Below are positions 1 through 11,520 of a DNA stretch of 64,000 bases, one piece after another. Origin of the DNA: Kryptolebias marmoratus (taxonomy: Eukaryota; Chordata; Actinopteri; Cyprinodontiformes; Rivulidae); NCBI RefSeq assembly GCF_001649575.2, contig NC_051435.1, positions 2,853,647-2,917,646 of the forward strand. The letters are read 5' to 3'. The translations under genes and the position numbers were made by a program. Numbering within the stretch: the first letter of the stretch is position 1; the number at the start of each line of letters is the position of its first letter. A model generated the notes under the pieces. The model did not search any database. It was not told where the DNA came from and saw only the letters and a program-made list of their open reading frames with translations.

Positions 1-117
1 GGTTTCCCAACAGTTCAGGTCAAACTGCGTTTCACAACCCTTCAGTTTCACGTTACTTGGTTATTCCAGATAAAATATTTAGACAGTAGTGTTTACATGA
101 ACTCCTGTGGGGGTTTT

Positions 118-270
118 TGAGATTGGAGTCGTTTTAAGATCGCAGCGATCCACTTTGGTGTAGTTTTTAAGTCCATGCGCCAATAATAGAGCTATCTACA
201 ACAGGTAAGATGTTAATTGTTGTTAACTTTTCCACAGGACCTCACATTAAAAGACCCCCTTTAGCACTGT
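118..270 (+). repeat. dispersed repeat family B copy (contains consensus splice donor)
   Basis: Shares with other copies the block GATTGGAGTCGTTTTAAGA, then CTACAACAGGTAAGATG and CTTTTCCACAGGACC. CAG/GTAAGA at 202-210 is a textbook 5' splice site on the sense strand of igfbp5. Confidence 0.75.
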
Positions 271-875
271 GCTCATAAAACCTGCTGGTAACTTTAATAC
301 TCCATGTTTGAGTGTAAATGCACTTTAATGTGCTGCCAAACTGTCTCAACTACAAAAAATCTTCTCGTGTCACACGGCCTTGTCTTCAATATTTACAATC
401 ATCGGAGGTTTAAATAACTACAGGCCTCCGATGGTTCATATTTTGCATCAGAGCTTCTTATATGCACTGTGGTCCCTCTGTTGCTGTGTAGTTTCTAATC
501 ACCAGAAAAGATTTGCATGTCATCACTTACTTTAGGAAAGCTGTTTGACTGAGTGTTACCATCTGCTTTCTGCGTGCTCACATCATCACTGGCACAGCTG
601 CTTATTGAGTCGAAGCGCAGAGACTGGAAAAAACAAACAAAGAAAAAAAAAATGGAGGGGGTGGGGGGGAGCTGATTGTCTCTGACTGTGCAGTAAGACT
701 AATAACAACCAGTCTGCATGAACCCGGCTGAAAACAGAAGCTGCATAACTTCGAAGGACGACCTGAAAGACAAACTGACATCTCAGCTGGAGACTTTACA
801 TCACCTGGGCTGAAATGACTATCATCCTGTGAATATCATCCACCGCCATTAAAAGAGGGCAATCAACTGTAAATC

Positions 876-1075
876 TTTGCTTGTCTGTTAGCAAAATATG
901 TCCTGAACCAGTGGTTGGACTTTAATGAAGCTCTCACAGATGCTGCGTCTTAGCAGACACAAAAATGGCTCTAACTTAGTCAGTTTTACAGATATTGAGC
1001 TAAAGTTTGGTGTGGTATTAGCTGAGAGTCATCCCCAACAGGAACTCTGAGTGCAAGACATTTGGTATGCAAAGC
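876..1075 (+). repeat. dispersed repeat family A copy
   Basis: TGTCTGTTAGCAAAATATG, then AAAAATGGCTCTAACTTAG and GTAAAGTTTGGTGTGG-like blocks, ending GAGAGTCATCCCCAACAGG. Confidence 0.75.
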
Positions 1076-2339
1076 AGCTGGCAACTTTTAAATCCTCCTC
1101 CGTTTTATAGTATAGGAGTATTGGGCACTCACGGATATCACAATGAGTTTGAACCAACACTTCCATCAGAAAGTGCACTCTTCAGCTGACAGCAGGTCCT
1201 TCCCTGAAGGAAGTTGGGCAGCCTTCATCTGAACTGTGACCTTTAACCTCTTGAACAGCCCAGTGACAGAAAGCTGCACGTCCTCAGCAGGGGAGTATCA
1301 TTATTGTCTCAAAATCACATAATTAGGATAAGAAACTTGGATCTCTTGGAAGTTAAGCTGAATGCCAAACTGAGTTGGGAGATAAAATTAAAAACTTGAT
1401 CCATACTTACTGAAAAAAAAGACACGAGATATGTTGAATTAGAACATAGGTAACTTATTGATTAAAGGTGCAAACTATGAGTCAAATATAAAAGAGCTAA
1501 CCTTGAGCTACATCATATGGTGCATCTTTCCAGATGTATTGATATGCAATTCTGAAATGCAGGTCCACATTCAATGTAAACAAAGCAGAATTCGCTTGAG
1601 TCACATGATTGCTCTGCATGAGGCTGGCTGTAAGCTGTGCAGGTAAACAAATATGGCATTATACTGTAAAAGAAACAATGCTTTTATCCCCACTTTGACT
1701 TTGTTTACATTTTGCTCATGGATCTCCTCCGCTCACCCGGGACCTCTCCACTGCGACTCAAAGCGAGTCAGAAACTCGTCACACCCAGCAATTGGGTTGT
1801 GGTGGCGGTGACCCGAAAAGACGTTGCATGCATGCGTGCGGCTTGTTGAAAACCCAAACTCAAATACGGGACAAAACCTCAGACCAAAATTAGCCGCATA
1901 CAGTAGAGCAGCCGTGCGCCTCGCTCTCATAATTTACTCCTCACATGGCTCGCAAAATAAAACCCAGCAAAGTTTACTTACCTATAGCGGCATTTCCCAC
2001 TCGGAAAACAAACAGCATCCTCTCATAAGTCCTGTTTTGCCGTTTATGATCCTTGAATTGTTCTCGTTGCTATTTATACCATGCATTCAGAAAAGCAGGA
2101 AACTTTTTGATTGCAATGAACATATTTTGTGTACACAGTGCTGCGGGAAAGTTATTTCCTGCAGCATTCAGCAGCACAAACCTGACCAGCAAATTCCTCC
2201 GACAACAAAACATGCAGATATAAAGATGAAGTCTGGGTTCTCAAAGCTTTCGTTCAGTTTCAGTTCTTCTTATGAAACATCTAAAATTCCTTAAAAGAAA
2301 GCATATTTCTCACTGCAGGTTTAAACAAAGAACTGATGC

Positions 2340-2475
2340 AGCCTGTTAGAGCTCAGAATATGTGTTGAGGATGACTTTCAGCTACTACCATGCCAGATTT
2401 TAGCTCAATATCTGTAAAACTGACAGAGTTTTACGGATGTAGCAGCTGCTACAACCAGCTGCTTCTTACTTTTCC
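2340..2475 (-). repeat. repeat family A fragment
   Basis: Reverse-oriented right half: GACTTTCAGCTACTACCATG and TTTTAGCTCAATATCTGTAA. Confidence 0.7.
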
Positions 2476-3417
2476 TGCTTGCTAACAGCTAAGTACGGAC
2501 ACACGTGACTGATAGCAATTTATTTTTTTAAATCCAAACTATCAGCCAGTTAATTCTAGTAGGAAAGGTGTGTTGCTGCACACGTTCTCAGCTCTGCAGG
2601 TTTACCTTTTTAAATATTCAGCAGCAGCATCGTGGTGATGCTGGAGGATGGGTTACCATCCTCGTCCTTTAAATGTCACACGTCTTCAGGCTTGTTTGCC
2701 CTCGCAACCATTTCCTACTTTCTTACATTTAGTAAAGAAGTAATTTCAGACTGAATCAAAGGACGGACAGGGCAAATGTAATGCGTACAAAGTTGATAAA
2801 AGGTGGTAGAATAGCTTATCCTGGGTTTCTTTTTGCTGCTATTACAACCTCAGAGATGCAGTGGAGAGAAAAACAACCAAAAGAGATGTTAGCTTATCGT
2901 TCAGGCTTCTGCCCTGAAGGAACTTGGGATATTCATGAAGCGTAATTGTGTGCAGATGTTAATTTTTAAACAGAGACGTATCAGGTGCACCTCCTCTGGC
3001 TCCTCTCGTCCTAATGAAACCTTTCGCCGGAGGAGGAGGAGGAGAGAGATATCAGCACGGCTTCGGACTCGGACTAATAAAAGGGACGGCACATGAGTCT
3101 GCTCTCTTGGCTGAGTTTCAGGAGTTAAACCAGAACCCTCAGAGCCTCCTTTACAAGCTCAGTAACCGTAGCACGGAAAAACTGAGTCTCTGTGGCTCGG
3201 CTCACGATCCAACACCAGAAAAGTGGAATTTGGTGACACCGGGAGTGTCGGTTGTACAAGCTGATGGATAATTCTTTGACATTTTCTTTAACGCGACTGA
3301 CTCGTGAACGATTTTTTAAAGATGTCCTCCAGCAAAGTGACACATAAAACAAACAAAATAAATTAAATAATTGGACTGTAGAGCAAAAATAGTTAAAGAC
3401 CTAGCAGTTCTTGAAGA

Positions 3418-3890
3418 AATGCATATCTCCCGACTGAGTTTTATTCCAAGATGGCCGCCACGGCCACCTTTTTTGAGACATGTTAGTGTTCAGATTATGT
3501 ATTGACAATGACTCTCAGCTACGTCCACATCAAACTTTAGCTAGGTTGTAGACATTTTTATCATTTGCTAATGTTGATTAGCTGTGGTGGCCATCTTTGA
3601 TAAGGGCGACTCCAAGATCTAATCAGTTGCAGATAAACAGACAGTAATTAGTTTCTGAGGGTTTTCTTAAAAAACATCCAGTGGTTCATGAGTTATTTTG
3701 CGAAACAGACAAAAAAAGGCTGATGCTAAAGGTTAAAGTTAAATTTTAGGCAAAGATCTTGAACATTTAGAGTGGATGGCTCCAAATGTTAATCAGTTAT
3801 AGAGACTTTCATGCAAATCTGTCTGCTGGGTCATGAGATATTTTGCTAACAGACGTGTTCGCCTCCAGCGGAGGGTGATAATGAGTTTTT
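3418..3890 (-). repeat. two adjacent, reverse-oriented family A copies
   Basis: The first (about 3418-3712) holds ATGCATATCTCCC, CAAGATGGCCGCCACGG and CATGAGTTATTTTGCG. The second (about 3775-3890) holds GTCATGAGATATTTTGC and GGAGGGTGATAATGAG. Confidence 0.7.
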
Positions 3891-4904
3891 CCACAGTGAG
3901 GGCTTGTCTGAAGGATTTATTTATAGCGAGGGGGATAGCCTTGTAGTCTGGGCGAGGAGACACAAGGACATATCAGAACACAAGCCCAGCTCTGCCAAGT
4001 CATGAGTTGTTAGATTCATTTCAAAGAGACGGGAAAGCGGGGCAGAAGCCAAAGACCCAATTCTGGTAATCAACCTGCCCCCCCTTCCCTGCTCAGCCTC
4101 CCCGCCCCTCCCGAAGACTCCCAGACGCTCATGCTGTGTCAGGCTCTTTGAACATTAAGTTCCCTGAGCTCTTGGCCCTTGTTACGTCTCGGTGCTCGGG
4201 TTTAACAGAGACTGAGCGCCGTCAGGCTTGTGAGTAAACTTATATCAGCTGGTTGTTGTGGATGTTCGACGGCTGGTTTGTGTTTTAGCAGCAGCTCGGC
4301 ATTCCTCCCTGGTTCAGAGCGTCTGGTTTTAGCTCACCGCCAGTTTCCTCGTCAGATAAATATAACCAGGGTCATCCACACTGGCACCGGCGGCTCCGGT
4401 GATCGGGCCTGGCAAAGTCCCCACAACAACTCTGTACTTATGGAAGAGCTAAGCCAAAAGTGGTGTGGGGGGGGTGGAGGGCCTCTTTCTGTGGCCTCAA
4501 AGAACCCGAGGCTGGGGGTCCGGGCTTAAGAGGCTGAGCCCCAAAGATAGGAAAACAGGGGGGGCAGAGGAGGGGCCAGATTTAGGATAAAAGACCCAAA
4601 CCTGTAAATATCCCATCAACAGAGCCGCTGGGATCTCTGAGGCTACAGCACCCCCTGGGGGGAACTCCAACTGCATCCAGGAAGTGAATAAAATGTGACA
4701 CAGCTACACAGACTGATAGATTTGTTTGTACCTTTTTGTTAAAAGAAGAAAAACTTGAATTAACTTGAAACTGACAAGTAATTAAAAGAAAAAAATACTA
4801 AGTCAGCTAATGAAAATCAGTCATTTCTTTTGAATTTTGGTTCAACAGAATTACATAAAAAGAACAAAACAAACAAAAAAAAGACAAAGGAGATGAACTG
4901 CAAG

Positions 4905-5328
4905 GTCAAAGGTCATCAGTGTCAGATCACAGCAAGAGTTGCTGTAGGAGACAAAGCGGACTTCACAGAAGACAGTTGAGGAGGACACCAGATCATAAAA
5001 AGGCAGACTGGACCCTGAACCTACAGGGGAACATGGAGGAGGCTCGGTTCTGTTCTGGTCCTGAATCTGTTCAGGGTCCAATGAAACCTCAAGACTATCA
5101 AGGCCTCCTGGAGCCAGATGTGCTGCTCAGAGTCAGTCGCAGGTCCTCCAACAGGATAACGACCCAAAACACGAAGAACGGGTCAGAACCAAACATTGGA
5201 CTGTTCTGAAGAGGCCTTCTGAGCCCTGATCTAAATCCTGCTGAACATCTGTGGAAGGAGCTGAAACATCTGGAGGAGGAAGCCTTCAGACCTGAGACAG
5301 CTGGAGCAGCTCAGGAGGAGTGGACCAG
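4905..5328 (+). mobile_element. decayed Tc1/mariner transposase fragment
   Basis: The stretch around 5140-5275 reads LQQDNDPKHE and, after a frameshift, DLNPAEHLWKELKH. These are typical of the catalytic and C-terminal part of fish Tc1 transposases. Several frame breaks; not active. Confidence 0.75.
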
Positions 5329-5398
5329 GACACCTGAGGACACCTAAGGATACTTGAGGACACCTGTGGACACCTAAGGACACCTGTTGACAGGTGCA
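5329..5398. repeat. 10-bp tandem repeat
   Basis: Six to seven units of GACACCTGAG and close variants, each exactly 10 bp, at the end of the Tc1 fragment. Confidence 0.85.
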
Positions 5399-6031
5399 GA
5401 AGTCTCAGAGAGAGGGACAGAAATCACCTTTACTCAAAAGGTTGAGCAACAAATTATTAAGTTATGGTACCATCCTTCTGTTAAGGTCAGTTTCATTAGA
5501 TTTTTTTTTTATTTCTATTGAACCAAAATTCAGAAGCAATGCTTTTATTTTCTTTTTTTCCTATTTTTGTCAGTTTCAAGTTATTTCAGTGACGTTTGTG
5601 GGTTTTTCTTTCTTGAACAAAAGGATACAAACCAATTTGTCTGATTTATTCCACATTTTCTTTCATGAAAATCATAAAAATAACCATCCAACTGTCCTTA
5701 ATTTGAAGCCTCTAACTTTGAAATTTCTCCTTTTTTTGTCAGATTAAACAACTTCCTCAGTTTATAATTCATCTTAACAACAAAATCTGACCTTAGAAGG
5801 GTTTTTGTTTTGTGGTAAACGGGAGTTTCATTAAAATCCATCCAGCGGTTGATGAGCAGTTTATGGCAGCAGGCAGTAATGAAGAGTGATTAAATCTCCA
5901 GAAATGAAGGCTCTCACTTGTTATAAATTTGTTGTCAGTGTGTTTAAGTTGCTCTGACCTGCAGCTGCACACACATCACCATTAACCCGAGGCTCGGTTA
6001 ATATCTTCACCATCGTGTCTCATTCCTCCAG

Positions 6032-6252
6032 GCGCAGATCGGGAGTCCCGGGAGCACGAAGACACCATGACTGCAGAGAACACAGGAGAGCTGCAGCAGG
6101 CCAAAGTGCCATTACATCCCATAGACATTGTGAACAGTAAAAAAGTCATCGCGGTTCGCAAAGAGCAGAAGAGGAAGCTTGGCAAACAGCGCTCCTACGG
6201 CGCCACCATGGATTACTCCCCTCTGGCCATCGACAAGCACGAGCCTGAGTTT
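6032..6252 (+). CDS. igfbp5: igfbp5 exon 2 (variable linker domain)
   Basis: Insulin-like growth factor-binding protein 5 is a secreted protein that binds IGF-I and IGF-II and, through its basic C-terminal region, extracellular matrix. This exon encodes the central linker. It follows a pyrimidine-rich acceptor (ctcattcctccag) at 6031, enters in phase 1 (two bases complete a codon) and ends at GAGTTT before gtaagt. The translation starts ADRESREHEDTMTAE, which parallels the SREHEEPTTSE segment of mammalian IGFBP5. It is followed by a lysine/arginine-rich stretch (KKVIAVRKEQKRKLGKQ), a likely protease-sensitive basic segment. Linkers diverge fast in this family, so the assignment rests on that N-terminal match and on exons 3-4. 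The N-terminal IGF-binding domain is not in the window. The in-frame ATG at 6067 is an internal methionine, not the start. Confidence 0.93.
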
Positions 6253-6391
6253 GTAAGTGTTATTGCTGAAAAGTCTCTGAAGGACTGACAGAAAGATAAA
6301 ACTCTTTATTCCTAATCAAGTTTAAATGGCTGCAAGAGAGGAAGAGTTAAACCACCGGATGGGAATAATTTTGGTTAAACTCTCTCTGAAG
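6253..6391 (+). other. igfbp5: igfbp5 intron 2
   Basis: A short phase-0 intron of 139 bp with donor gtaagt and an acceptor ending ctctctgaag. It contains no other feature. Confidence 0.9.
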
Positions 6392-6511
6392 GGTCCCTGC
6401 AGGAGAAAACTGGATGGGATCATCCAGGGGATGAAGGACACCTCTCGTGTCATGGCTCTGTCTCTGTACCTCCCAAACTGTGACAGAAAAGGATTCTTCA
6501 AGCGTAAGCAG
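6392..6511 (+). CDS. igfbp5: igfbp5 exon 3 (start of thyroglobulin type-1 domain)
   Basis: Encodes exactly 40 residues, from GPCRRKLDG to LPNCDRKGFFKRKQ, with phase-0 borders on both sides (acceptor ctgaag, donor gtgggt). It supplies the first two cysteines of the C-terminal thyroglobulin type-1 domain. GPCRR, YLPNCDRKGF and KRKQ are close matches to IGFBP5. The basic run RKGFFKRKQ is the first half of the segment that in IGFBP3/5 binds heparin and the acid-labile subunit and acts as a nuclear localisation signal. IGFBP3 is the closest alternative, but exon 4 fits IGFBP5 better. Confidence 0.95.
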
Positions 6512-7250
6512 GTGGGTGCTGCCTCCAAAGTTTGTTTTTTATATATATTTAACATCTATCAAGAGTTCAAACCGTTTAATTCTTGTCTGAGCCTTTCAAA
6601 TACTCTGACCTTCTGACCAAACGGCTCCAAGTTTTGTTGCCAAAAGCTTATCCTCTCAAATCTGAAACCTTTAGATTTGTTGAAGCACCCCTATCAGGTT
6701 GTATAATTAGTCCATCTTCAAAGTAGTTTCCTGTCATTGAATTTGTAAAATCTATAGAAGTAAACTCTCTTTTCCCAATTTATTTGATGAAAGTACAGTT
6801 AAAATATGAGACATTTTGCCTAAAGTTGAACAATGCAACCTGCCATTTGAGTAATGGCTGCAGGAGATGAAGTGCTCCCTTAGAAATAAAAACATTTCTG
6901 TCATTGTGAACACACTGAACACCTTTAGGGCTTTTTCTTTGGTGACATTTCGAACATCAACACAATGAAAATGCACACGACTTGACCAAAGATGTCTTAA
7001 ACTCGAGTTACCGACTTCTGAGCAGCTTGAAAAAGATTCTTTAAGAAGTCTGGACATTTATTTATTCAGTTAGATGTTTGGGAAAGAAAAACATTGATGC
7101 AATTCAGAAAGAAGACTGGAGAAATAACTACCTTTCTGAATTCCTGCAGTCGGATATTAAGCTACAAGCTGCGATTTTTATGCGTCGTGTTTTCTCCTCT
7201 TTTTTTTTTGTGACCTTTTCAGTTTCTGTTTCCTGTTTTCTCGTTGGCAG
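6512..7250 (+). other. igfbp5: igfbp5 intron 3
   Basis: A 739-bp phase-0 intron with donor gtgggt. The acceptor is preceded by a long pyrimidine tract and ends gttggcag. I see no other gene or clear repeat in it. Confidence 0.85.
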
Positions 7251-7382
7251 TGCAAACCTTCCCGCGGCCGCAAACGAGGCACCTGCTGGTGCGTGGACAA
7301 GTACGGCATCCAGCTGCCCGGGACAGACTACAGCGGCGGGGACATTCAGTGTAAAGACCTGGAGAGCAGCAACAACGAGTGA
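7251..7382 (+). CDS. igfbp5: igfbp5 exon 4 (end of thyroglobulin type-1 domain, stop)
   Basis: Encodes the last 43 residues plus stop. It begins CKPSRGRKRGTCWCVDKYG and continues through LPGTDYSGGDIQC to the end LESSNNE-stop. The CKPSRGRKRG basic cluster joins the KRKQ of exon 3 to complete the heparin-binding and nuclear-localisation segment. CWCV is the thyroglobulin type-1 signature and carries its central cysteines. The C-terminal form LESSNNE resembles FDSSNVE of mammalian IGFBP5 and differs from IGFBP3. The stop TGA (7380-7382) is followed directly by an N gap, so the start of the 3' UTR is missing. Confidence 0.96.
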   Translation, partial: CKPSRGRKRGTCWCVDKYGIQLPGTDYSGGDIQCKDLESSNNE

Positions 7383-7487
7383 NNNNNNNNNNNNNNNNNN
7401 NNNNNNNNNNNNNNNNNNNNNNNNNNNNNNNNNNNNNNNNNNNNNNNNNNNNNNNNNNNNNNNNNNNNNNNNNNNNNNNNNNNNNNN
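7383..7487. other. assembly gap directly after the igfbp5 stop
   Basis: A run of 105 N. It begins at the base after the stop codon, so the reading of the stop depends on the last called bases (ga). Confidence 0.99.
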
Positions 7488-7564
7488 GTTCACTTCAAGA
7501 CTTTTTTATTTTTTAAACAAGAGGAAAAAAGCAGCCAAAAAAGAGCAGGCTGAAAAAAAAGACT

Positions 7565-7597
7565 AATATATATATATATATTTATATATATATATAT
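7565..7597. repeat. AT microsatellite
   Basis: (AT)n with one TTT interruption, in the igfbp5 3' UTR. Confidence 0.95.
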
Positions 7598-8699
7598 TTT
7601 TTTTCCTGTTGTCAATCAAGCACTCTTCTCCAAATGAGGATTTACCAGACCCTAATAATCACGGGACCCCTTTACGAGCCTGAAATGGATATATTTTTAC
7701 AGAAACTGAGCATTTCAGTACCAAACCTTGTATAGTGAAAAATTAACCCACAGCCATTTTGGAGAAAAAAAGGCATCCTGGCAACATAGAATTGATAATT
7801 GGCAAAATATGTTTTTTTTTTTTTTTTTTCTGGGTTTGTGGTTCTGTCAGAGCACTTATAAATAGGGGATCCTGCTTAGATTTGTTTGAGTGAGAGCGCA
7901 TGGGTACAGCGTGAACGAGCGGTTTGTATGCATGATAAAAAAAAACAACAACAACAAAAAAAAAAGGCTAGAATGTGGTTCCTCCTTTTGTGTTGCGAGC
8001 GCTCGACGTGGCCTCGGGGCTGGCCTTTTTCCTCTCTCAGATAAAGAATGTTTTGGGACACGGAGCATTCAGGAGGAGTAAAGTAGATCGCCGCAGACAT
8101 GGACTCGTGTAAATCGGCTCCTCGAAACGTGTAGCTGTAGCCTGAAATGCCAACTGTGCCTATGTGAGCAGACACTGCCGTGCAGAGCGACGGCGCAGCG
8201 CGGAGAGAGTGCTGGCTCCGCTGGGAAAATAAAGACTTGCAGCTTAAGCGACTGGTTGATCTCAGATTATCGACTTGTGTGGTTTTTTTTTGTTTTTGTT
8301 TTAAATAATCGAACTTGCCAGTCGGCCCGGTTTCTTCTCTAACTGATTTGTGTGAAGGGTTGTTTTGCATGGTTTTGTTTGTGCCGTTTTCTTTGCCTTC
8401 AGTGAAGTAAAGACGACCCACTTTTGAGCCATGTTTCTCTCAGAACAGCATATTCATGGATACTTTAAATATACTTTGTGTTTGTTTGTTCCCTCTAGCA
8501 ACCAAGCTGTCTTTTGACTGACTCCAGAACAGGTTCATCTGCCTTTATCTCCAAGGAGCGTGGTCAAAACGTAACGATTATCTGATAAAACAGGCTCTTT
8601 ATGAAAATCACAGTGCCTTCCTACACACTGCTAAATTTAAAAACTGACCTGAAAGTGACATTGACACCAATAGGAGGCAGGTTTTGGTTCTAACTAAAG

Positions 8700-8835
8700 G
8701 AATAGCTCAGATGTTTGGTGGAAAGGTTGTGAAAAGTTAGTATCTTACCTGCTGTAGACGGCCCTTTGAGCGACCTCAGTTTGGAGAAATTTGCTGCGTT
8801 TTGTTTACTTCGGATAGTAAAAGCTCAGATGTGGG
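8700..8835 (-). repeat. repeat family B copy
   Basis: Reverse-oriented: AAACTGAGGTCGCTCAAAG and CTACAGCAGGTAAGATAC are read on the minus strand. Confidence 0.65.
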
Positions 8836-9429
8836 AATGACGACAGATCACGTTGGATTTTGAGGTCTTTTTTTCTGACTTGGAAACTAAAATGTTTGAC
8901 TTCAGAGTAGAAATGGCGTGCACCAACAGAGACAAGTCCAAGTGAAGCCACGCCCCAAACTGGATTTGCGTCGTCTTAAAATAAACCCAACGTCTAAAAA
9001 TCTAAAAAAAAATGGATAATTTAAACTGTTCCAGCTGGAAGTCCTACAGCTCGCGAAACCCAAGAGCACAAAAAAAAAAAAAAAAAAGTGGACCAGGCTG
9101 ACAAAGATCTTGTAACGACCCTCAGAAAGGAGGGAAAGGAAAGTGATCTGCATGTGAGTTCAACTCACTGCAGTTTAAAAGCTCGGAACTACGCACTTTA
9201 AAAGCTCCTCGGATGAGAAGCAAAACGAGACATAAAGAAGGCCTGTCGCCATTTTTTTTTTTTTTTTTAGCTCTTGAGATCTGCCGCGTCCTGCAGGACT
9301 GAGAATGGAGCTAAATGCTACTGCTTGCAAAAAAAACATTATACTATGTAGATAACCGTGTAATGCAAAATTGTCCGTGGAGTAGAAGTTCCTATAATAA
9401 CATTAAAACAAACTATTATTAAATATTTG

Positions 9430-9610
9430 TGATTGGAGTTGTTTTAAGACGCCAGTAAGCCATTTTGGGCTTGGCTTCATTCAGATCAGCTCTTCGCTTT
9501 TAAATCTGGCAAGAAATAAACTATTTCTCCAAACTGAGGTCATTCATAAAGTTATCTGCAACAGGTAAGATAATAACTGCTCATAAGCTCACCGCAGAAC
9601 TGTTGTTTTA
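9430..9610 (+). repeat. repeat family B copy
   Basis: GATTGGAGTTGTTTTAAGAC at the left, then AAACTGAGGTCATTC and CAACAGGTAAGATAATAAC. Confidence 0.75.
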
Positions 9611-10662
9611 AGGAAAGAACAAAGAAAGTCCCTTAAATGTTGTCATCTTTGCAAACCCTTATGTAATGTCTCCATCGTCCGTTCTTCTGTTCAAATATGG
9701 ATGAAAAACATGCGCAGGGAGCCTCCTCTTTCTTTTTCCTTGACAATAAGCTAAGATTTTTACTATTTTCTTCATGTGAATGCCAATGTATAGAAAGTGG
9801 GGAAACTAAAGGATGTTCAACGTTTGTTTTTCCTGCAAAGCTGTAAATCCGACATGGTTTCTGGTTGTGAAAACCGTATCAAGGCTCCTTTTTTCCACCA
9901 AATCCCCACTCCACTTTAAGAAAAGCAGCTTGCACTTATTTCATTTACTCACTATTGATACACAAAGACATCCTGAGAGGTTGTATTGTGAAGTTAGAAC
10001 AACACAAACTAAACGTTGTGTTCTCTTGTGCTTTCAAAGATTGTTTTGAGGTAATAATAGAAAAAAAAAAAACGACAGGGGCTGTTAAAGCCCAAGCCTG
10101 GGACCTTTAATATAACGACATCTTTATGGAAAAATAAATAAATCATCAGAGACGTTCTCATGGCCGGTTGCACAGAGAGGAGGAGGAGAACGGGAGGAGG
10201 AAGAGCGAGCGCCACGGGCAGCGGTCATCGGGGCTTTTTCACAACGTTAGATGCAGTTAGACAGATTCAAGGAGCTGCAGAAATCTGAGGGGTTTAATGC
10301 AACAATCAGATGATTTGATTTTTGGAAGTATTTATTTTCCTAGAATCACCAGCTTGACTTCCTCGGATTTCTCCCCTCCTGCTTGGTTTAAACTCACATT
10401 TCATTATTCAGTAGGACAGCTTTTTTGTGAATACATAACACTTTTTGGATGTAAACTCAAAGCACAATTGGTTTTTATAATTTGGTGGTCACTTGCTTGT
10501 GAAAAAGACCCATCTGTGGCAGGAGGATGAATAATGGTCAGTATTTGGAGCTACATAAAACAAATTATTAAAGCGAGTATCACTGTGTAATATTTATTCA
10601 ACTTGTAATTTATGTACTCTTTTAACCTTTGTTTTTTTTTGTTATGACAAAGCATTTATTTA

Positions 10663-10668
10663 AATAAA
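10663..10668 (+). terminator. igfbp5: candidate igfbp5 polyadenylation signal
   Basis: AATAAA followed within about 40 bp by T/GT-rich sequence. It is the best plus-strand candidate I noticed between the stop codon and the convergent igfbp2 gene, but earlier weaker sites may also be used. Confidence 0.4.
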
Positions 10669-11353
10669 GTTATGTATTCATTTAAGCGTTCTAGTGATGT
10701 TTTTTTTTTTGTTTGTTGAGATTTAGAGAGCTGATAAATTAGCTTCAGATGTTTGAGTTGGAATCAGCCTGATTGTGGAGCAGTGGCTAATCTCCGAGGC
10801 ATGAGCTGATAAACCTCTTAAGTCTGAGCCCACAGCGGGCAGGATGTGAGTTTATAAAGCCTCAGCCTGAAGGCAAGTCACCTGGTTTGCAGCTCCAGAG
10901 TCAGACTGCACGGCAACAAGGACGTCCTTTAACCTGAGTCCAAATATCAGGAGGTTTAGTGTCTGAACGACTCAGAAGAAGAGATCTGTAGCCTGAAAGA
11001 GGCTTCATCATTTTACAGAAAACCTGCCTTTATAAGTCTTTAACACTGACTAACGGCTCAACATTAAAGGAGTAAGCAGTTGCAGATATCTCTTTGAACA
11101 ACCTCAGTTTGGCGATATAAACTCTAATATTAAAACCTTATTTAGTGGCTCATGCTTGCACCATTTTATAAATCTTTCCATCTGTCTGTTTTGGATTACA
11201 CGTTTTTTTAGATCAAATTCTGAGTGCAGATTGTGGACACTTCCTGCTGGAATATCATAATATTTCCCCCAGAAAAAAAACATATAATGCAAAACTGAAA
11301 GGGGTCTAAATGTTTACAAAATCACGTTTACATGTAATTGTATAAAATGTCTG

Positions 11354-11520
11354 AGATTGGAGTTGTTTTAAGGCAGCAGTAAGCCACTTTGGTCTTTGAA
11401 ATCCCTGTTAGTTTGGTAATCTGCTCAGAAATAAACTCTGTTTGTTTCCAGCTACAACAGGTAAGATACTGTTTGTTCACACCATTTCCATAGAGCCCCA
11501 CTTCAAAAGATCACTTTAAA
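11354..11520 (+). repeat. repeat family B copy
   Basis: GATTGGAGTTGTTTTAAGGC, CCACTTTGGTCTT, then CTACAACAGGTAAGATACTG. Confidence 0.7.

Larger units (their letters stand above)
1..6031 (+). other. igfbp5: igfbp5 intron 1 (3' part)
   Basis: The first recognisable igfbp5 exon begins at 6032 with two bases that complete a split codon, so a 5' coding exon must lie upstream. I searched both strands of 1-6031 for the cysteine-rich IGFBP N-terminal exon (GCGCC signature) and found none, so exon 1 is outside the window and this stretch is intron. It holds dispersed repeats (family B at 118-270; family A near 876, 2340, 3418 and 3775), a decayed Tc1 transposase fragment at 4905-5328 and a 10-bp tandem repeat at 5329-5398. 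No other gene is supported. Confidence 0.8.
7488..10690 (+). other. igfbp5: probable igfbp5 3' UTR
   Basis: Downstream of the stop there is no coding exon for 9 kb. The stretch is AT-rich, with poly-T runs and an AT microsatellite near 7565. A canonical AATAAA lies at 10663-10668, followed by a T- and GT-rich tract, a plausible cleavage site. IGFBP5 mRNAs are known for multi-kilobase 3' UTRs, which fits. Family-B repeats at about 8700 and 9430 lie inside it. The exact end is inferred and needs transcript data. Confidence 0.5.

Noticed and set aside
5329..5398. CRISPR-like regular repeats
   Set aside because: Direct 10-bp tandem repeats without spacers, in a vertebrate genome; the same holds for the 23-bp and 36-bp arrays.
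6067..6069. ATG in igfbp5 exon 2 as a possible start
   Set aside because: The reading frame continues upstream to a good acceptor and matches the IGFBP5 linker; a start here would lack signal peptide and IGF-binding domain.
7876..8421. 181-codon open frame on the minus strand downstream of igfbp5
   Set aside because: Low-complexity and lysine/cysteine-rich over A/T runs, no domain, no splice context, and it lies antisense in the probable 3' UTR.
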